Notes: generated by a model not told the origin, from the letters alone. Positions 19,186 through 28,706 are shown, numbered from the stretch's first letter. The stretch is 64,000 bases of DNA from Streptococcus cristatus AS 1.3089 (GCF_000385925.1 NC_021175.1:1185501-1249500), one strand, 5' to 3'. Made by a program: numbers and translations.

Positions 19186-20953
19186 AGTTAGAACTTTCAC
19201 CTGATTGGTTTAATTTGCTATTGACATGTTCTTCCACATTCTTAGCATGTTCTTCGTAGGTATTTGCAAAATATACAGCCCCTGTTTCCACATTTGCCAC
19301 AAAATACAAGTATTCTGTCTTGCTTGGATTAATGGTAGCTTCGATAGCAGACAAGCTTGGACTATCTACTGGACCAGGCATCAAACCTTGCTTTTTGTAA
19401 ACGTTATAAGGTGAATCAAGATTTGTATCAATTTCTGCATCTTCTTTGAGAGTCGTCTTTTGACCAAGTTTTCCTTGCGCATAAAGAAGGGCAATATTGC
19501 TCTGAAGCGGCATATTTTGGTTCAAACGGTTATAGAAGACACTAGCAATATCTTTGCGATCCTGATCAGTTGATCCCTCTTTTTCGACTAAAGAGGCAAG
19601 TGTCAAAACATCATTGACTGTCAGATTCTTAGACTCAAGTGTTGAATAATACTGAGATAGATTTGTATTCATAGCAGCCAACATTTGGTCAATCAGTTCC
19701 TCAACCGTGGTTTCTTTCCCATATTCGTAAGTAGCTGGGAAAAGATAACCTTCGAGGCGATATTTAACACCACTATCCTTACTTGGCAACGTTGCTAAAA
19801 GCTGTGGATATTTTGCAACCATTTTTGCAATAAAGTCTTCATCTTGTGCTTTATTCAGAAACTCTTCCTTGCTGAATGGTGTTTTAGTATTCTTGTTGGC
19901 AGTTGCAGCCGCATTGACAGTGACTGTCTCTGCGATTTGCTCTAGCGTATATCCTTCAGGAATCGTTATCTTACCAAGAACTGGTGGCTGTGGTGTGTCT
20001 GTTCCACCTTCTTGTAGCTGCTTAGCAATCGTGTCTAAGTCCATGCTCTTTTGGAGATTGTAATAACCAGATTGGTAATTACCATAGCTTCTAAATTTTG
20101 AATAGAGGTTGAAAACTTGAGCGTTCTTAATCAGACCTTTCTTTTCCAGAATTTCTCCGATTTGCTTAGTGCTGGAACCAGCAGGAATCTCCACTGTCAC
20201 ATACTCTGTCGAACTAGCATCCATTGGCTTAAGCGCAGAGTTAACATAGTTATACCCTACCAAACCAGTAACACCTAAGCCCAACAAGACAATTACCAAG
20301 ACTGTCATGACGATTCGATTTGCTAAGCCATTTTTACGCTTTTTCTTTGCACTGCCATTGGTACGAGCTGCCCGTGAGCGCTTCTTTCCATGACCGACAT
20401 CTCTACGACTTAAAGTCTGTTCAACAGCAGAAAAGTCTTTTTCGATTTGCTGTTTATCTGTAGTGCTTGATTCTGGCAACCCCAAGTCTTTTGTCTCACT
20501 TGTAGCTGCTACTGATTCAGTTTGATAAGTTCTAGACTGGACTGCAGAAGATTGGACTTCTTCAGACTCTGCACTCGCTGATTTAGCAAGTTCAGTTTGC
20601 GCCAGTCTCTCAACGCTTGATGGGGTTTCTGAGATTGTAGAATTGCGAACGATATTTTCTAGAACATCAGCCTGATTATCAACTTCCAACTTCTCTTGTT
20701 CCGTCGCTTCTTCTACTTGAAGCTTAACGGACTCTTCCTCTACTGAAGTTTCTTTCTCCAGAACTTCATGAGATTTTTCAACAGCTGAAACGAGAGACTC
20801 CAAGCTCTCTGCCAATTCCATTTCCTTGTCTAAGAGAGGCTGGGCTTCTTGCTGAGCTGAGTGATTTTGGGTTCCATTGGCCGCAGCCAACTCGCTCAAA
20901 ATTTTATCTTTAAAACTCAGTGCCTTTTCCTTATCCTGTGAATTTTCAGTCAA
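19184..20953 (-). CDS. mltG: Endolytic murein transglycosylase MltG
   Basis: MltG cuts nascent glycan strands at the membrane and in pneumococci is essential for peripheral wall growth. The product has a long charged cytoplasmic region, a basic stretch (KKRSRAARTNGSAKKKRKNG), one membrane helix near 213-235, a LysM-like segment and the YceG domain. LASLVEKEGS near 452-461 carries the catalytic Glu. I place the start at a TTG codon (20953) because AGAAGGAGGT ends 7 bases upstream; the ATG frames farther up (20986 and 20974) lie before or across that site. The resulting N-terminus LTENSQDKEKALSFKDKIL resembles the pneumococcal MSEKSREEEKLSFKEQIL. It has its own promoter. Confidence 0.93.
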   Translation of the reverse strand: MTENSQDKEKALSFKDKILSELAAANGTQNHSAQQEAQPLLDKEMELAESLESLVSAVEKSHEVLEKETSVEEESVKLQVEEATEQEKLEVDNQADVLENIVRNSTISETPSSVERLAQTELAKSASAESEEVQSSAVQSRTYQTESVAATSETKDLGLPESSTTDKQQIEKDFSAVEQTLSRRDVGHGKKRSRAARTNGSAKKKRKNGLANRIVMTVLVIVLLGLGVTGLVGYNYVNSALKPMDASSTEYVTVEIPAGSSTKQIGEILEKKGLIKNAQVFNLYSKFRSYGNYQSGYYNLQKSMDLDTIAKQLQEGGTDTPQPPVLGKITIPEGYTLEQIAETVTVNAAATANKNTKTPFSKEEFLNKAQDEDFIAKMVAKYPQLLATLPSKDSGVKYRLEGYLFPATYEYGKETTVEELIDQMLAAMNTNLSQYYSTLESKNLTVNDVLTLASLVEKEGSTDQDRKDIASVFYNRLNQNMPLQSNIALLYAQGKLGQKTTLKEDAEIDTNLDSPYNVYKKQGLMPGPVDSPSLSAIEATINPSKTEYLYFVANVETGAVYFANTYEEHAKNVEEHVNSKLNQSGESSN

Positions 20954-20984
20954 AAACTTGACCTCCTTCTTCATAATCCTTAAC

Positions 20985-21013
20985 ATTATATCTTAAAAGT
21001 CAGATAAATGCAA
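20985..21013 (-). promoter_or_regulatory. mltG promoter
   Basis: TTGCAT (21013-21008), a 17-bp spacer and TATAAT (20990-20985) on the minus strand. The spacer and -35 lie inside the upstream terminator hairpin. Confidence 0.65.
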
Positions 21014-21031
21014 TCATATCTGACTTTTAAA
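20994..21031. terminator. Terminator after the GNAT genes
   Basis: AAAAGTCAGAT and ATCTGACTTTT form an 11-bp perfect stem around a 13-16 base loop with T-runs on both sides. It follows the second GNAT gene and overlaps the mltG promoter. Confidence 0.7.
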
Positions 21032-21049
21032 GCTATATTATTTATGAAA

Positions 21050-21547
21050 TTAAATCTGGGAATTTTCCCAAACCATATCAAACCATACTTCATTTGCATA
21101 CGTTGAGGCTGAACGGCCTTCGTTAACAAAGCCATGTTGCTCATAGTAGGCTATCAAATAATCATGACAAGTAAGATTGATACCGTGACGTTCATCTGCA
21201 ATCGCAATTTCCTTCATAGCTTCCAACAAGGCTTTTCCTACACCTAAGCCCTGCGCTTCTTTAGAAATAGACAGACTAGTCAGGGAGATAAAGCCACCGT
21301 CCGTAGAATGGTAGTCTTCAATTTCCAGTGTGAAAGAAACATCGTGCAAATGCCGTTCTGGTCGGACAGGCCCTTCCAGATAACCTAGAATCTTGCCATT
21401 TTTTTCTGCAACCAAAAAAGTTGAGGAAATGGTTTCAATGTGTTTGGCCAATATTTCACGACTAATAGCCTCTTCTGGACTAAAATTTTCCAATTCGATG
21501 GCATAAATGGCATCTAAGTCAGCCATTTGAGCTTGACGGATAATCAT
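21050..21547 (-). CDS. GNAT-family N-acetyltransferase (second of tandem pair)
   Basis: The 165-residue protein has the GNAT fold with acetyl-CoA loop LSISKEAQGLGVGKALLEAM (the Q/R-x-x-G-x-G/A pattern, here QGLGVG). The substrate is unknown. It begins inside the end of the preceding GNAT gene (ATGA overlap at 21544-21547), so the two are translationally coupled, and they share sequence throughout (for example YYEQHGFVNEG against YYEMNDFAHEG), pointing to a tandem duplication. They sit between murC and mltG, but a role in wall synthesis cannot be concluded. Confidence 0.85.
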   Translation of the reverse strand: MIIRQAQMADLDAIYAIELENFSPEEAISREILAKHIETISSTFLVAEKNGKILGYLEGPVRPERHLHDVSFTLEIEDYHSTDGGFISLTSLSISKEAQGLGVGKALLEAMKEIAIADERHGINLTCHDYLIAYYEQHGFVNEGRSASTYANEVWFDMVWENSQI

Positions 21548-22059
21548 TCTTTCTCCTTAAAATCGGGATTTTCCCACATCATATGAGAGCAAGCAGCACT
21601 ACCGTAACTCGAGTCTGCAATTCCTTCATGAGCAAAGTCATTCATCTCATAATAAGGTATCAGCTCATCAGGACAAAGTAGACTAATGCCTTGCCGGTTT
21701 TGCTGAACAGCTGTTTCCTTGAGAGTTGCAATCAACAAGGTTCCGACTCCTTGCCTCTGAAAATCAGGATGAACGGACAGCCTTTGTATAGCAATGAAAC
21801 CTCCTGCTGGAGGATTGGCACTGACCTTACTAAAGAAATCGTCTGTCAGATAAGGACTCTGAACAGCTAAGCCGACAATATAACCGGCCAGCTGACCATG
21901 TAGCTCTGCTAGCAGAAAAGTATCTGGAAGCAGCTCAATCCGATTTTTTATGATTTCTGCGCTAGCTGCTTCTACTGCTGGAAAATTCAGCTGCTCGATT
22001 TCAAGAATTGCCTCCCAATCGCTCAAGTCGGCCTGCCTGATTCGAATTGGTGCTTCCAT
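21544..22059 (-). CDS. GNAT-family N-acetyltransferase (first of tandem pair)
   Basis: The 171-residue protein has the acetyl-CoA motif LSVHPDFQRQGVGTLLIATL, with the QRQGVG pyrophosphate loop. It is a paralogue of the next gene, with which its stop overlaps by four bases. The ATG at 22059 is preferred over the TTG three bases upstream; GGAGGAG lies 6 bases before it and partly covers the murC stop, which suggests cotranscription with murC. The substrate is not known; both RimI-like protein acetylation and small-molecule acetylation remain open. Confidence 0.85.
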   Translation of the reverse strand: MEAPIRIRQADLSDWEAILEIEQLNFPAVEAASAEIIKNRIELLPDTFLLAELHGQLAGYIVGLAVQSPYLTDDFFSKVSANPPAGGFIAIQRLSVHPDFQRQGVGTLLIATLKETAVQQNRQGISLLCPDELIPYYEMNDFAHEGIADSSYGSAACSHMMWENPDFKEKE

Positions 22060-22070
22060 CAAGTCTCCTC

Positions 22071-23405
22071 CTACTGAACGTTACTGGTCAGATTGGACAA
22101 GAGACGTTCAAAGGAATATTCATAGGTCTGGATATCTCCAGCTCCCATAAAGACGTAAACTGCGTTATCGTGGTCAAGAAGTGGAGAAACATTGTCCACG
22201 TCAATGACCTTGGCCCGCTTCACAATCTTTTCAGCCAAATCTTCGACCTTGACATCGCCCTTATCCACCTCACGCGCAGATCCGTAAATCTGAGCTAGGT
22301 ATACTGAGTCGGCTTGATTGAGGGCATCTGCAAATTCATCCAAGAGAGCAATGGTCCGAGTGAAGGTGTGCGGCTGGAAGATAGCCACGATTTCCTTGCT
22401 AGGATACTTCTGACGAGCTGCATCCAAAGTCGCAATAATTTCCGTCGGATGGTGAGCAAAGTCATCAATAATGACTGTGTCGTTGACAATCTTTTCAGTA
22501 AAGCGGCGCTTAACCCCACCAAAAGTCTTGAGATGATCTCTTACTAGATTCAAATCAATACCTGCAATGTAGAGGAGGCCGATGACCGCTGTCGCATTCA
22601 TAATGTTGTGGCGGCCAAAACTTGGAATCTGGAACTCACCCAGCTCTTGCCCGCGGAAGGAAACTTTAAAGCCTGAACCACTGGTAGAGCGCAAGAGATC
22701 ATGAGCGACAAAATCATTGCCCTCTTCCTTGAAACCATAGTAGTAAATCGGTGCACTTGCAGTAATGCGTCGCAGTTGCTCATCTTCTCCATAAACGAAG
22801 AGGCCTTGGGTAATCTGCTTAGCATAATCATTGAAAGCATTAAAAACATCTTCTAAGCTGGTGAAATAATCTGGATGGTCAAAGTCAATATTGGTGATAA
22901 TTGAATATTCCGGATGATAAGGCATGAAATGGCGCTCGTACTCGTCTGATTCAAAGACAAAATACTTGGCATTGGCAGAACCGCGTCCAGTACCATCTCC
23001 AATCAGATAGCTAGTGTCCGTGATGTTGGACAGAACGTGAGAAAGAATGCCCGTTGTAGAAGTTTTCCCGTGGGCACCAGCCACACCTAAGCTGACAAAA
23101 TCACGCATAAAACTACCTAAAAATTCATGGTAGCGTTTGTAACTGATACCGTTGGCATCTGCATAGGCAATTTCTACATTGTTATCTGGGCGGAAGGCAT
23201 TACCAGCAATGATTTCAAAATCTGACTGGATATTTTTTTCATCAAAAGGCAGGATAGAAATGCCAGCCTGCTCCAGACCGCGCTGGGTGAAATAATATTT
23301 ATCAACGTCGCTGCCCTGAACCTTATGACCCATTTGGTGCAACATCAAAGCCAAAGCACTCATACCTGAGCCTTTAATCCCGATAAAATGATAGGTTTTT
23401 GTCAT
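22071..23405 (-). CDS. murC: UDP-N-acetylmuramate--L-alanine ligase
   Basis: MurC adds the first amino acid, L-alanine, to UDP-MurNAc in the cytoplasm using ATP. The 444-residue protein has the N-terminal [13 protein letters not shown], the P-loop [29 protein letters not shown] and the C-terminal domain with FQPHTFTRT. Length is normal. The ATG at 23405 follows AAGGAG at good spacing. It is followed 11 bases later by the GNAT pair and preceded by a hypothetical gene whose frame-corrected end lies 32 bases upstream. Confidence 0.97.
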   Translation of the reverse strand: MTKTYHFIGIKGSGMSALALMLHQMGHKVQGSDVDKYYFTQRGLEQAGISILPFDEKNIQSDFEIIAGNAFRPDNNVEIAYADANGISYKRYHEFLGSFMRDFVSLGVAGAHGKTSTTGILSHVLSNITDTSYLIGDGTGRGSANAKYFVFESDEYERHFMPYHPEYSIITNIDFDHPDYFTSLEDVFNAFNDYAKQITQGLFVYGEDEQLRRITASAPIYYYGFKEEGNDFVAHDLLRSTSGSGFKVSFRGQELGEFQIPSFGRHNIMNATAVIGLLYIAGIDLNLVRDHLKTFGGVKRRFTEKIVNDTVIIDDFAHHPTEIIATLDAARQKYPSKEIVAIFQPHTFTRTIALLDEFADALNQADSVYLAQIYGSAREVDKGDVKVEDLAEKIVKRAKVIDVDNVSPLLDHDNAVYVFMGAGDIQTYEYSFERLLSNLTSNVQ

Positions 23406-23437
23406 GATTACTCCTTAAATCTTTAAGAACTGAAGCC

Positions 23438-24110
23438 TTATTGCCCTGGAACATCTGAACCAAACTTGGTAATGTCTAATTCCTGCGCTTTTTTATGCTT
23501 ATTGTGTTTTTCTCGCTTATTGCCTTTGTTATAGACTTGGCTGGTTTTGAGAAAATCGTAGTTATTCTTTTTCTTTTTTTTCTTGATTAGCTGGCGCCTC
23601 TACAATAGCTTGAGGCTGAATATCCGCTAGTATGTAGCTATCTTGCTTGAGCTTGTTACTGAACTTTGTTAGCTCACCTGAATTTTCCTTTTGGAAAGGT
23701 GCTGTCGGCTTAACTGGATTCCCCTCAAGAGGAGGTGCTACCTTCCGACTACGAACTTTATTTGGGAGCTTGCTCGTCAAATAAGCAGCTGAACGTTTTT
23801 TCTTCAGATCAGCTCGAGCTTCCTCTCGCGCCTGCTCAGCATAGCGGATAGCTGGATCATTTTTGTCGATCGGCTTTTTAAAGTCCGTAACTGGGACTTG
23901 CTTCTTCCTAGCCTCACTTACAGTTTTGGCAGGAGCCACACGAGCAGGCTTTTCTGGCTCGACAATCGGCATCCATTCTAAATAATTACGGTCTTGGTAG
24001 TCACCTTTAATATTGCTAATCAGATCCAACTCATCGTACAAATTCATGTGCGGCATTTCTGTCAACATAATTTCGTCATCAGCGATTATAGGAAATTTGG
24101 TATTTGTCAT
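23438..24110 (-). pseudogene. Conserved streptococcal hypothetical protein, frame changed in an A8 run
   Basis: From the ATG at 24110 (AAAGGA six bases upstream) the frame encodes a 182-residue basic, hydrophilic protein starting MTNTKFPIIADDEIMLTEMP and stopping at 23562 after NQEKKEKE. Directly after the stop a different frame runs on with coherent coding: NNYDFLKTSQVYNKGNKREK then HKKAQELDITKFGSDVPGQ, to a TAA at 23438. The switch is in eight consecutive A followed by G and five A (minus strand, 23581-23568); with seven A the frames join as ...NQEKKKKNNYDFL. So the product is probably about 224 residues, and the window shows an indel, a slippage site or a sequencing error. Function is unknown. 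It lies between SNF2 and murC. Confidence 0.72.
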
Positions 24111-24142
24111 AGCATATCCTTTCAACTCTTCATTATTATAAA

Positions 24143-27100
24143 CTATTCAAACTTTTTTTCAAGCGATTCAGATGAAATTCCAAGAATTTCTCGAATTTCT
24201 TCCAGCGAAAGACTGGAGCGAGACTCTGCCCCGTCCAGAATCGTTGAAACCAGATTTCGTTTAGTCTCCTGCAATTCTTGGATTTTTTCTTCAATGGTTC
24301 CTCGCGTAATCATGCGATAAACTTCGACATTCCGCTCCTGACCGATACGATGAGCCCGACCAATAGCTTGGGCTTCTACCGCAGGATTCCACCAAAGATC
24401 CACCAAAATAACAGTATCTGCACCAGTTAGATTGAGACCGACACCGCCGGCCTTGAGGGAAATCAGAAAGGCTGATCTTTCTCCTTGGTTGAAGGCTTTT
24501 GTCATCTCCTGTCGGTCTTTTGCCGGAGTTGAGCCTGTGATTTTGAAGGATTCCAGCCCCATCCGACCCAGCTCTTCCTCTATAATATCCAGCATACCAC
24601 GGAATTGTGAAAATATCAGAACACGATGATTGCCGCCTTGAATCTGCTCCAACAGCTCACTCAAACTTTCCAGCTTGCCACTTTCTCCATTGTAATCCTC
24701 CATGAATAACTTGGGAGTGTCACAAATTTGACGGAGTCGCATAAGACCAGACAAGATTTCAATTTTGCTACGATTGATTTCTTCCTCCGTTGCATGAAGG
24801 ATTCGCTCCTGCATTTGCTTGAGCAGAGCTAGATAAATCGTTTTCTGGCTGTCTGCGAGTTCATTACGGTAAGAAACCTCAATCAAATCAGGAAGCTCCT
24901 GCAAGACTTCTTCTTTCTTGCGCCTCATAACAAAGGGTTTGATATAGCGGGCAACCGTTTCTGCCGACATCTTCAAAAAAGCTTTCTTGCTCGGTAATAA
25001 GCCTGGAAGGACAATCTGGAAGATAGACCAGAGTTCGCCAAGATGATTTTCAATTGGCGTACCAGATAAAGCATAGGTACGGTCCACCTCAAAAGCTCTT
25101 AGATATTGAGCAATCTTGCTCTGATCATTTTTCATGACCTGTGCTTCGTCCAATATCAAATAATCAAAATGAAGTCCCTGATACTCTTCAACATCTTGTC
25201 TGAAAGAAGCATAGCTAGTAATCGTAATCTGATGATTTTCTGCAATCACAGCATCTCGGACATTTTTCAGTCCATACACAACAGCTACATCTAGGTCTGG
25301 AGCAAATTTGGCAAACTCATCACTCCAGTTGTAAATCAGGCTGGATGGCGCCAAAATCAAGACTTTCTTAGACTTGGTCAAATGAGCAGTCAAGAAAGAA
25401 ATGGTCTGAAGGGTCTTTCCCAAGCCCATGTCATCGGATAGAATACCACCAAATCCATATTTATTCAGCATGGATAGCCATTTTACACCCGTTTCTTGAT
25501 AATCTCGAAGCTCTGCCTGAACCTTCAGCTTAGGCAGAGGAAAATCCTCAGGATGGGTCAAATCATAAGCCAGCTGGCGAAAATCCTGCGACAAGTCAAC
25601 TCTTTCCTGATCTTTGAACAATTCAGAGAGTTGATAGGCGGCCAGACTATGCGTTTGGATGACCCCATTTTTAGAATGTTTGCTTCGCAATTGTTGCAAA
25701 GTCTGGCTGATTCGCTTACTATTCTCATCAAAAATCAGAACCTGCCCTGTCTTGCTGATAAAGTAATCCTTTTGACTCATCAGCGAATTTAGAACATCAT
25801 CGACTTCAGACTGATCAATACCAGTAAAATCAAAGCCAATATCTAAGAGCCCACCATTCATACTGATGGAAACCTTCGGAGGTTCTGTTTGAGATAGGCC
25901 CAGTAGCTCATCTGACAAGTAGACATTGCCCAATGCTCTAAAGCGTGGAATCAAGACGGAGAAGAAACGATAAATTTCTTCGGGTCGCAAAGGGGGACGC
26001 TGGCTGGTAAACTCATCTGTAAAACCTGCCTCCAGCATTGATTTAAAAACTTGCTGTTCTCGCTCAAAATTGCTGGCAAAAGGCAGCTTTCTTAACTCCT
26101 TGCGACTGCTTACGGTCTGACTGCCATAATCAAAGACAAGATCCAGTAATACTTGCTTGTCCACTCCCAAATTAAAATTGAAATCCACGGTAAAGTCATG
26201 AATGAGCAGGCGCTCAGGTGCTGTCACACGGCCAACCTTTTTAAACTCGACCAAACTCACTGCCAGTTTGGACTGCTCAGATACATCAAACTGCAGGCGC
26301 TTAACGCGCTCCTGCTCTATCGGCAATTCTTGTAAAGCCTTGATTAATTTGGTCTGCTGAGCCGTCAGTTGATAGAAGGTCTGATTATGAAAGATAAATT
26401 GACCTCCATAGAGCAGCTTATAATTCTTTTCTGATATCAGCAGTTCAAAATAGTTTTCCCGCTCTTGCACCTCAAATTGATAAATCTCCGCCTCTTCATG
26501 CAAGTCTTGGAAAAATACCTCAGCATAATCATAGAAGCTATATTCTAAATGAAATGAAGTGAGATTCATCAAGCGAGTCACACCTTCTTCAAAAAGACTG
26601 GCTGGAAAATAAACGTGCCGCCCAGCATTGGGAAAGACCAACGAAGAGTCCTGCCCCTTATAATCCGTCACCAAGCCTCGTAAAAATTCTAGTAGGTCTT
26701 GACTAGCTTCATCAAAATTCTCCATTCGGATAGGCTCATAGTAGTTCTTACCGATTTGATAATGCCCACCCTTGCCCAAGGTTCTCAAAAAGGACAAAAT
26801 ATCACGCACCACATAAGAACGCTCATCTGGCAGTCGACGGATCCGCAGACTCCATAAGAATTGTCCTGTGTAAGTATCTTCTTGGCCGGTCGCCAATAGC
26901 TCATAGCGGATTTGTTGACTGGATTTATCTAGCAAAATCTTATCCAAAAAAAGGCTGCCAAAAGAAACCAACTTCTGGGCTTCCTGACTGGAAGACTCCT
27001 TTTCTGTCATCTTCGCCAGTAGATCTTTACCCGCCGGATCATTTTTTAAAAAATATTCCAAAGCAGCCAGATGGGCACAGTACTTCTTCTTTTGAAAAAA

Positions 27101-27265
27101 ATCACAGGAACAGAAAACCGCCTCATCATCTAGACTATAACGTAGATTGTACTGATCCACGCGCGTGTATAAAAAGGAATCTTTGACGTCAAGAATTTCG
27201 ACTTTTTTGCTGTCACAGAGGGCAATTCCTTCCGTTCGAATTTTACCAGGAATTAATTTAGCCAT
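24143..27265 (-). CDS. SNF2-family helicase with SWIM zinc finger
   Basis: A large (1040-residue) SWI2/SNF2 ATPase. Near residues 50-65 it has a SWIM finger, CSCDFFQKKKYCAHLAALEY (C-x-C...C-x-H), suited to nucleic-acid binding. The helicase core has motif I DDMGLGKTLQTI near 612, motif II DEAQ, motif III YALSGTPIENH, and the C-terminal lobe with LISLKAGGVGLNLTGADTVI and QAIGRAHRIGQ. Such proteins move on double-stranded DNA or displace RNA polymerase (RapA-like); the role in streptococci is unknown. The start at 27265 is chosen over 27274 on spacing from AGGTGG. An extended -10 lies about 30 bases upstream. Confidence 0.92.
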   Translation of the reverse strand: MAKLIPGKIRTEGIALCDSKKVEILDVKDSFLYTRVDQYNLRYSLDDEAVFCSCDFFQKKKYCAHLAALEYFLKNDPAGKDLLAKMTEKESSSQEAQKLVSFGSLFLDKILLDKSSQQIRYELLATGQEDTYTGQFLWSLRIRRLPDERSYVVRDILSFLRTLGKGGHYQIGKNYYEPIRMENFDEASQDLLEFLRGLVTDYKGQDSSLVFPNAGRHVYFPASLFEEGVTRLMNLTSFHLEYSFYDYAEVFFQDLHEEAEIYQFEVQERENYFELLISEKNYKLLYGGQFIFHNQTFYQLTAQQTKLIKALQELPIEQERVKRLQFDVSEQSKLAVSLVEFKKVGRVTAPERLLIHDFTVDFNFNLGVDKQVLLDLVFDYGSQTVSSRKELRKLPFASNFEREQQVFKSMLEAGFTDEFTSQRPPLRPEEIYRFFSVLIPRFRALGNVYLSDELLGLSQTEPPKVSISMNGGLLDIGFDFTGIDQSEVDDVLNSLMSQKDYFISKTGQVLIFDENSKRISQTLQQLRSKHSKNGVIQTHSLAAYQLSELFKDQERVDLSQDFRQLAYDLTHPEDFPLPKLKVQAELRDYQETGVKWLSMLNKYGFGGILSDDMGLGKTLQTISFLTAHLTKSKKVLILAPSSLIYNWSDEFAKFAPDLDVAVVYGLKNVRDAVIAENHQITITSYASFRQDVEEYQGLHFDYLILDEAQVMKNDQSKIAQYLRAFEVDRTYALSGTPIENHLGELWSIFQIVLPGLLPSKKAFLKMSAETVARYIKPFVMRRKKEEVLQELPDLIEVSYRNELADSQKTIYLALLKQMQERILHATEEEINRSKIEILSGLMRLRQICDTPKLFMEDYNGESGKLESLSELLEQIQGGNHRVLIFSQFRGMLDIIEEELGRMGLESFKITGSTPAKDRQEMTKAFNQGERSAFLISLKAGGVGLNLTGADTVILVDLWWNPAVEAQAIGRAHRIGQERNVEVYRMITRGTIEEKIQELQETKRNLVSTILDGAESRSSLSLEEIREILGISSESLEKKFE

Positions 27266-27289
27266 ACTTACCACCTAACATTTATCCCT

Positions 27290-27304
27290 TTATTATACCA
27301 TAGG
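27290..27304 (-). promoter_or_regulatory. SNF2 gene promoter (extended -10)
   Basis: Minus-strand CTATGGTATAATAAAGG contains TATGGTATAAT, identical to the ftsK element. No good -35 is seen. The leader would be about 20-25 bases. Confidence 0.6.
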
Positions 27305-27382
27305 ACAGCTATAAAAACGAAATAGAATTTCTTTATTTGTAAACATTCTTTGAAGTAGAATGAGCGAGAGCTTTCCTTACAA

Positions 27383-27412
27383 CAAAAAGCCATCCAAATT
27401 GGACAGCTCTTT
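27383..27412 (-). terminator. Terminator after hpf
   Basis: On the minus strand AGCTGTCC pairs with GGATGGCT (with G-U pairs) around AATTT, followed by TTTTTGTTG. It lies directly after the hpf stop. Confidence 0.8.
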
Positions 27413-27416
27413 TACA

Positions 27417-27959
27417 TTATTTTACTTCTAACAAACCGATATCTCCATCTTCACGACGATAGATAACATTCGTTGTATTATCTTCAACATCTGTGTAGAT
27501 GAAGAAGTCATGTCCCAACAAATCCATTTGCAAAATAGCTTCATCTAGATCCATTGGTTTCAAATCAATATGCTTAGAACGTACTACTTTTGAAGATGCT
27601 GTATTAGCGTCTTCTACTAAAGCATCAGTGAACAACTGGCTAGTTGCAACTTTGCTCCGATTTTTCTTTTCAATCTTTGTCTTATTCTTACGAATTTGAC
27701 GTTCAATCTTATCGACAACTAAGTCAATAGATCCGTACATGTCTTGTGAAACATCTTCTGCCCGAAGGGTAATTGAGCCAAGAGGAATGGTTACTTCGAC
27801 CTTCGCCGTCTTCTCCCGGTACACTTTCAAATTGACCCGTGCATCAAGTTCTTGCTCCGCTTGGAAATACTTCTCAATCTTCTCAAGTTTAGAAACTACG
27901 TAGTCACGGAGAGCATCAGTTACTTCTAGGTTTTCACCACGGATACTATATTTAAGCAT
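27417..27959 (-). CDS. hpf: Ribosome hibernation promoting factor, long form
   Basis: Long HPF binds the 30S decoding region and dimerises 70S ribosomes into inactive 100S particles in stationary phase. The 180-residue protein has the S30AE N-domain (MLKYSIRGENLEVTDALRDY; basic tract DKIERQIRKNKTKIEKKNR) and the C-terminal dimerisation domain with VRSKHIDLKPMDLDEAILQM and YRREDGDIGLLEVK. The ATG follows AGAAGGTACTTAT. It lies downstream of comFC and has its own promoter, so it should be made both outside and possibly during competence. Confidence 0.96.
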   Translation of the reverse strand: MLKYSIRGENLEVTDALRDYVVSKLEKIEKYFQAEQELDARVNLKVYREKTAKVEVTIPLGSITLRAEDVSQDMYGSIDLVVDKIERQIRKNKTKIEKKNRSKVATSQLFTDALVEDANTASSKVVRSKHIDLKPMDLDEAILQMDLLGHDFFIYTDVEDNTTNVIYRREDGDIGLLEVK

Positions 27960-28003
27960 ATAAGTACCTTCTTTCTAAACATAAATGTTTTATTTACAAT
28001 ATC

Positions 28004-28032
28004 ATTATAACGCTTTCATTCCTTTTTTGCAA
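28004..28032 (-). promoter_or_regulatory. hpf promoter
   Basis: TTGCAA (28032-28027), a 17-bp spacer and TATAAT (28009-28004) on the minus strand; overlaps the last codons of comFC region only slightly. Confidence 0.7.
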
Positions 28033-28040
28033 ATATTTTC

Positions 28041-28706
28041 TTATCTTGCGAGTGAAAATGTCAAAACTTCTTTCACACCTGCTTCCAGCAATAATTCTCG
28101 AGCCAATTGCAAGGTTTTTCCAGTCGTATACACATCGTCTATCAGTAGAATTTTTTCTGGTAGGAGGACATCTTTTGCCAATGTAAAACATTGCTGGCTT
28201 TTTAAACGTTCTTGGCGATTTTTACTGGATTGAGCAAGCACATCCTGCTTTTCAAGCAAATGTTTATAAGGCAAACCAGTAGCTTGCAAGAAGCCTTCTA
28301 CCTGATTAAAACCTCGACTTTGGTATTTTTCAAGACTGACTGGAATAGGAACCAGAGTATATTTTTTGAAGTTTCCGAGACTTTTTTTGAGAACTTCCGC
28401 AAAAACAAATCTTAGAAGATAATCCCCTTGAAACTTGTATTTGCTGAAGTAGTCCTTCATCAAGTCATTATAAAGAAAACAGGCCTGATGCTGAACTAAA
28501 TAGCCTTGCGCTTCCCAGGTTTGACAATCCGAACAGACTTCCGCCTCTCCCTCCTTCCAGCAGCGTGGGCAATGGATAGAGGAAATAGCTTCAAATCCTG
28601 CCCGACAATGGTTACAAATTGTATATTTTTCTTTTTGCAATAAAATCAAGGAAGAAAAAGTCCTATTTTCTTCGACTGCTTGGCTGCATAACAGGCAATT
28701 TCTCAT
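28041..28706 (-). CDS. comFC: Competence protein ComFC (phosphoribosyltransferase fold)
   Basis: ComFC is a cytoplasmic late-competence protein needed for transformation, acting with ComFA and DprA. The 221-residue product has N-terminal Cys pairs (CLLC, CNHC, CPRC, CSDC) that make zinc sites, and a C-terminal phosphoribosyltransferase domain with the PRPP-binding motif ILLIDDVYTTGKTLQLAREL. It overlaps comFA by four bases (ATGA), so the two are translationally coupled and depend on the SigX box upstream of comFA. Confidence 0.95.
   Translation of the reverse strand: MRNCLLCSQAVEENRTFSSLILLQKEKYTICNHCRAGFEAISSIHCPRCWKEGEAEVCSDCQTWEAQGYLVQHQACFLYNDLMKDYFSKYKFQGDYLLRFVFAEVLKKSLGNFKKYTLVPIPVSLEKYQSRGFNQVEGFLQATGLPYKHLLEKQDVLAQSSKNRQERLKSQQCFTLAKDVLLPEKILLIDDVYTTGKTLQLARELLLEAGVKEVLTFSLAR

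Noticed and set aside
19722..19729. A second TACGAATA (SigX box sequence)
   Set aside because: It is inside the mltG coding region with no gene start just downstream on the minus strand.
21013..22059. GNAT genes as an antibiotic-resistance acetyltransferase pair
   Set aside because: Only the general acetyl-CoA fold is visible; no aminoglycoside or streptothricin family motifs are seen.
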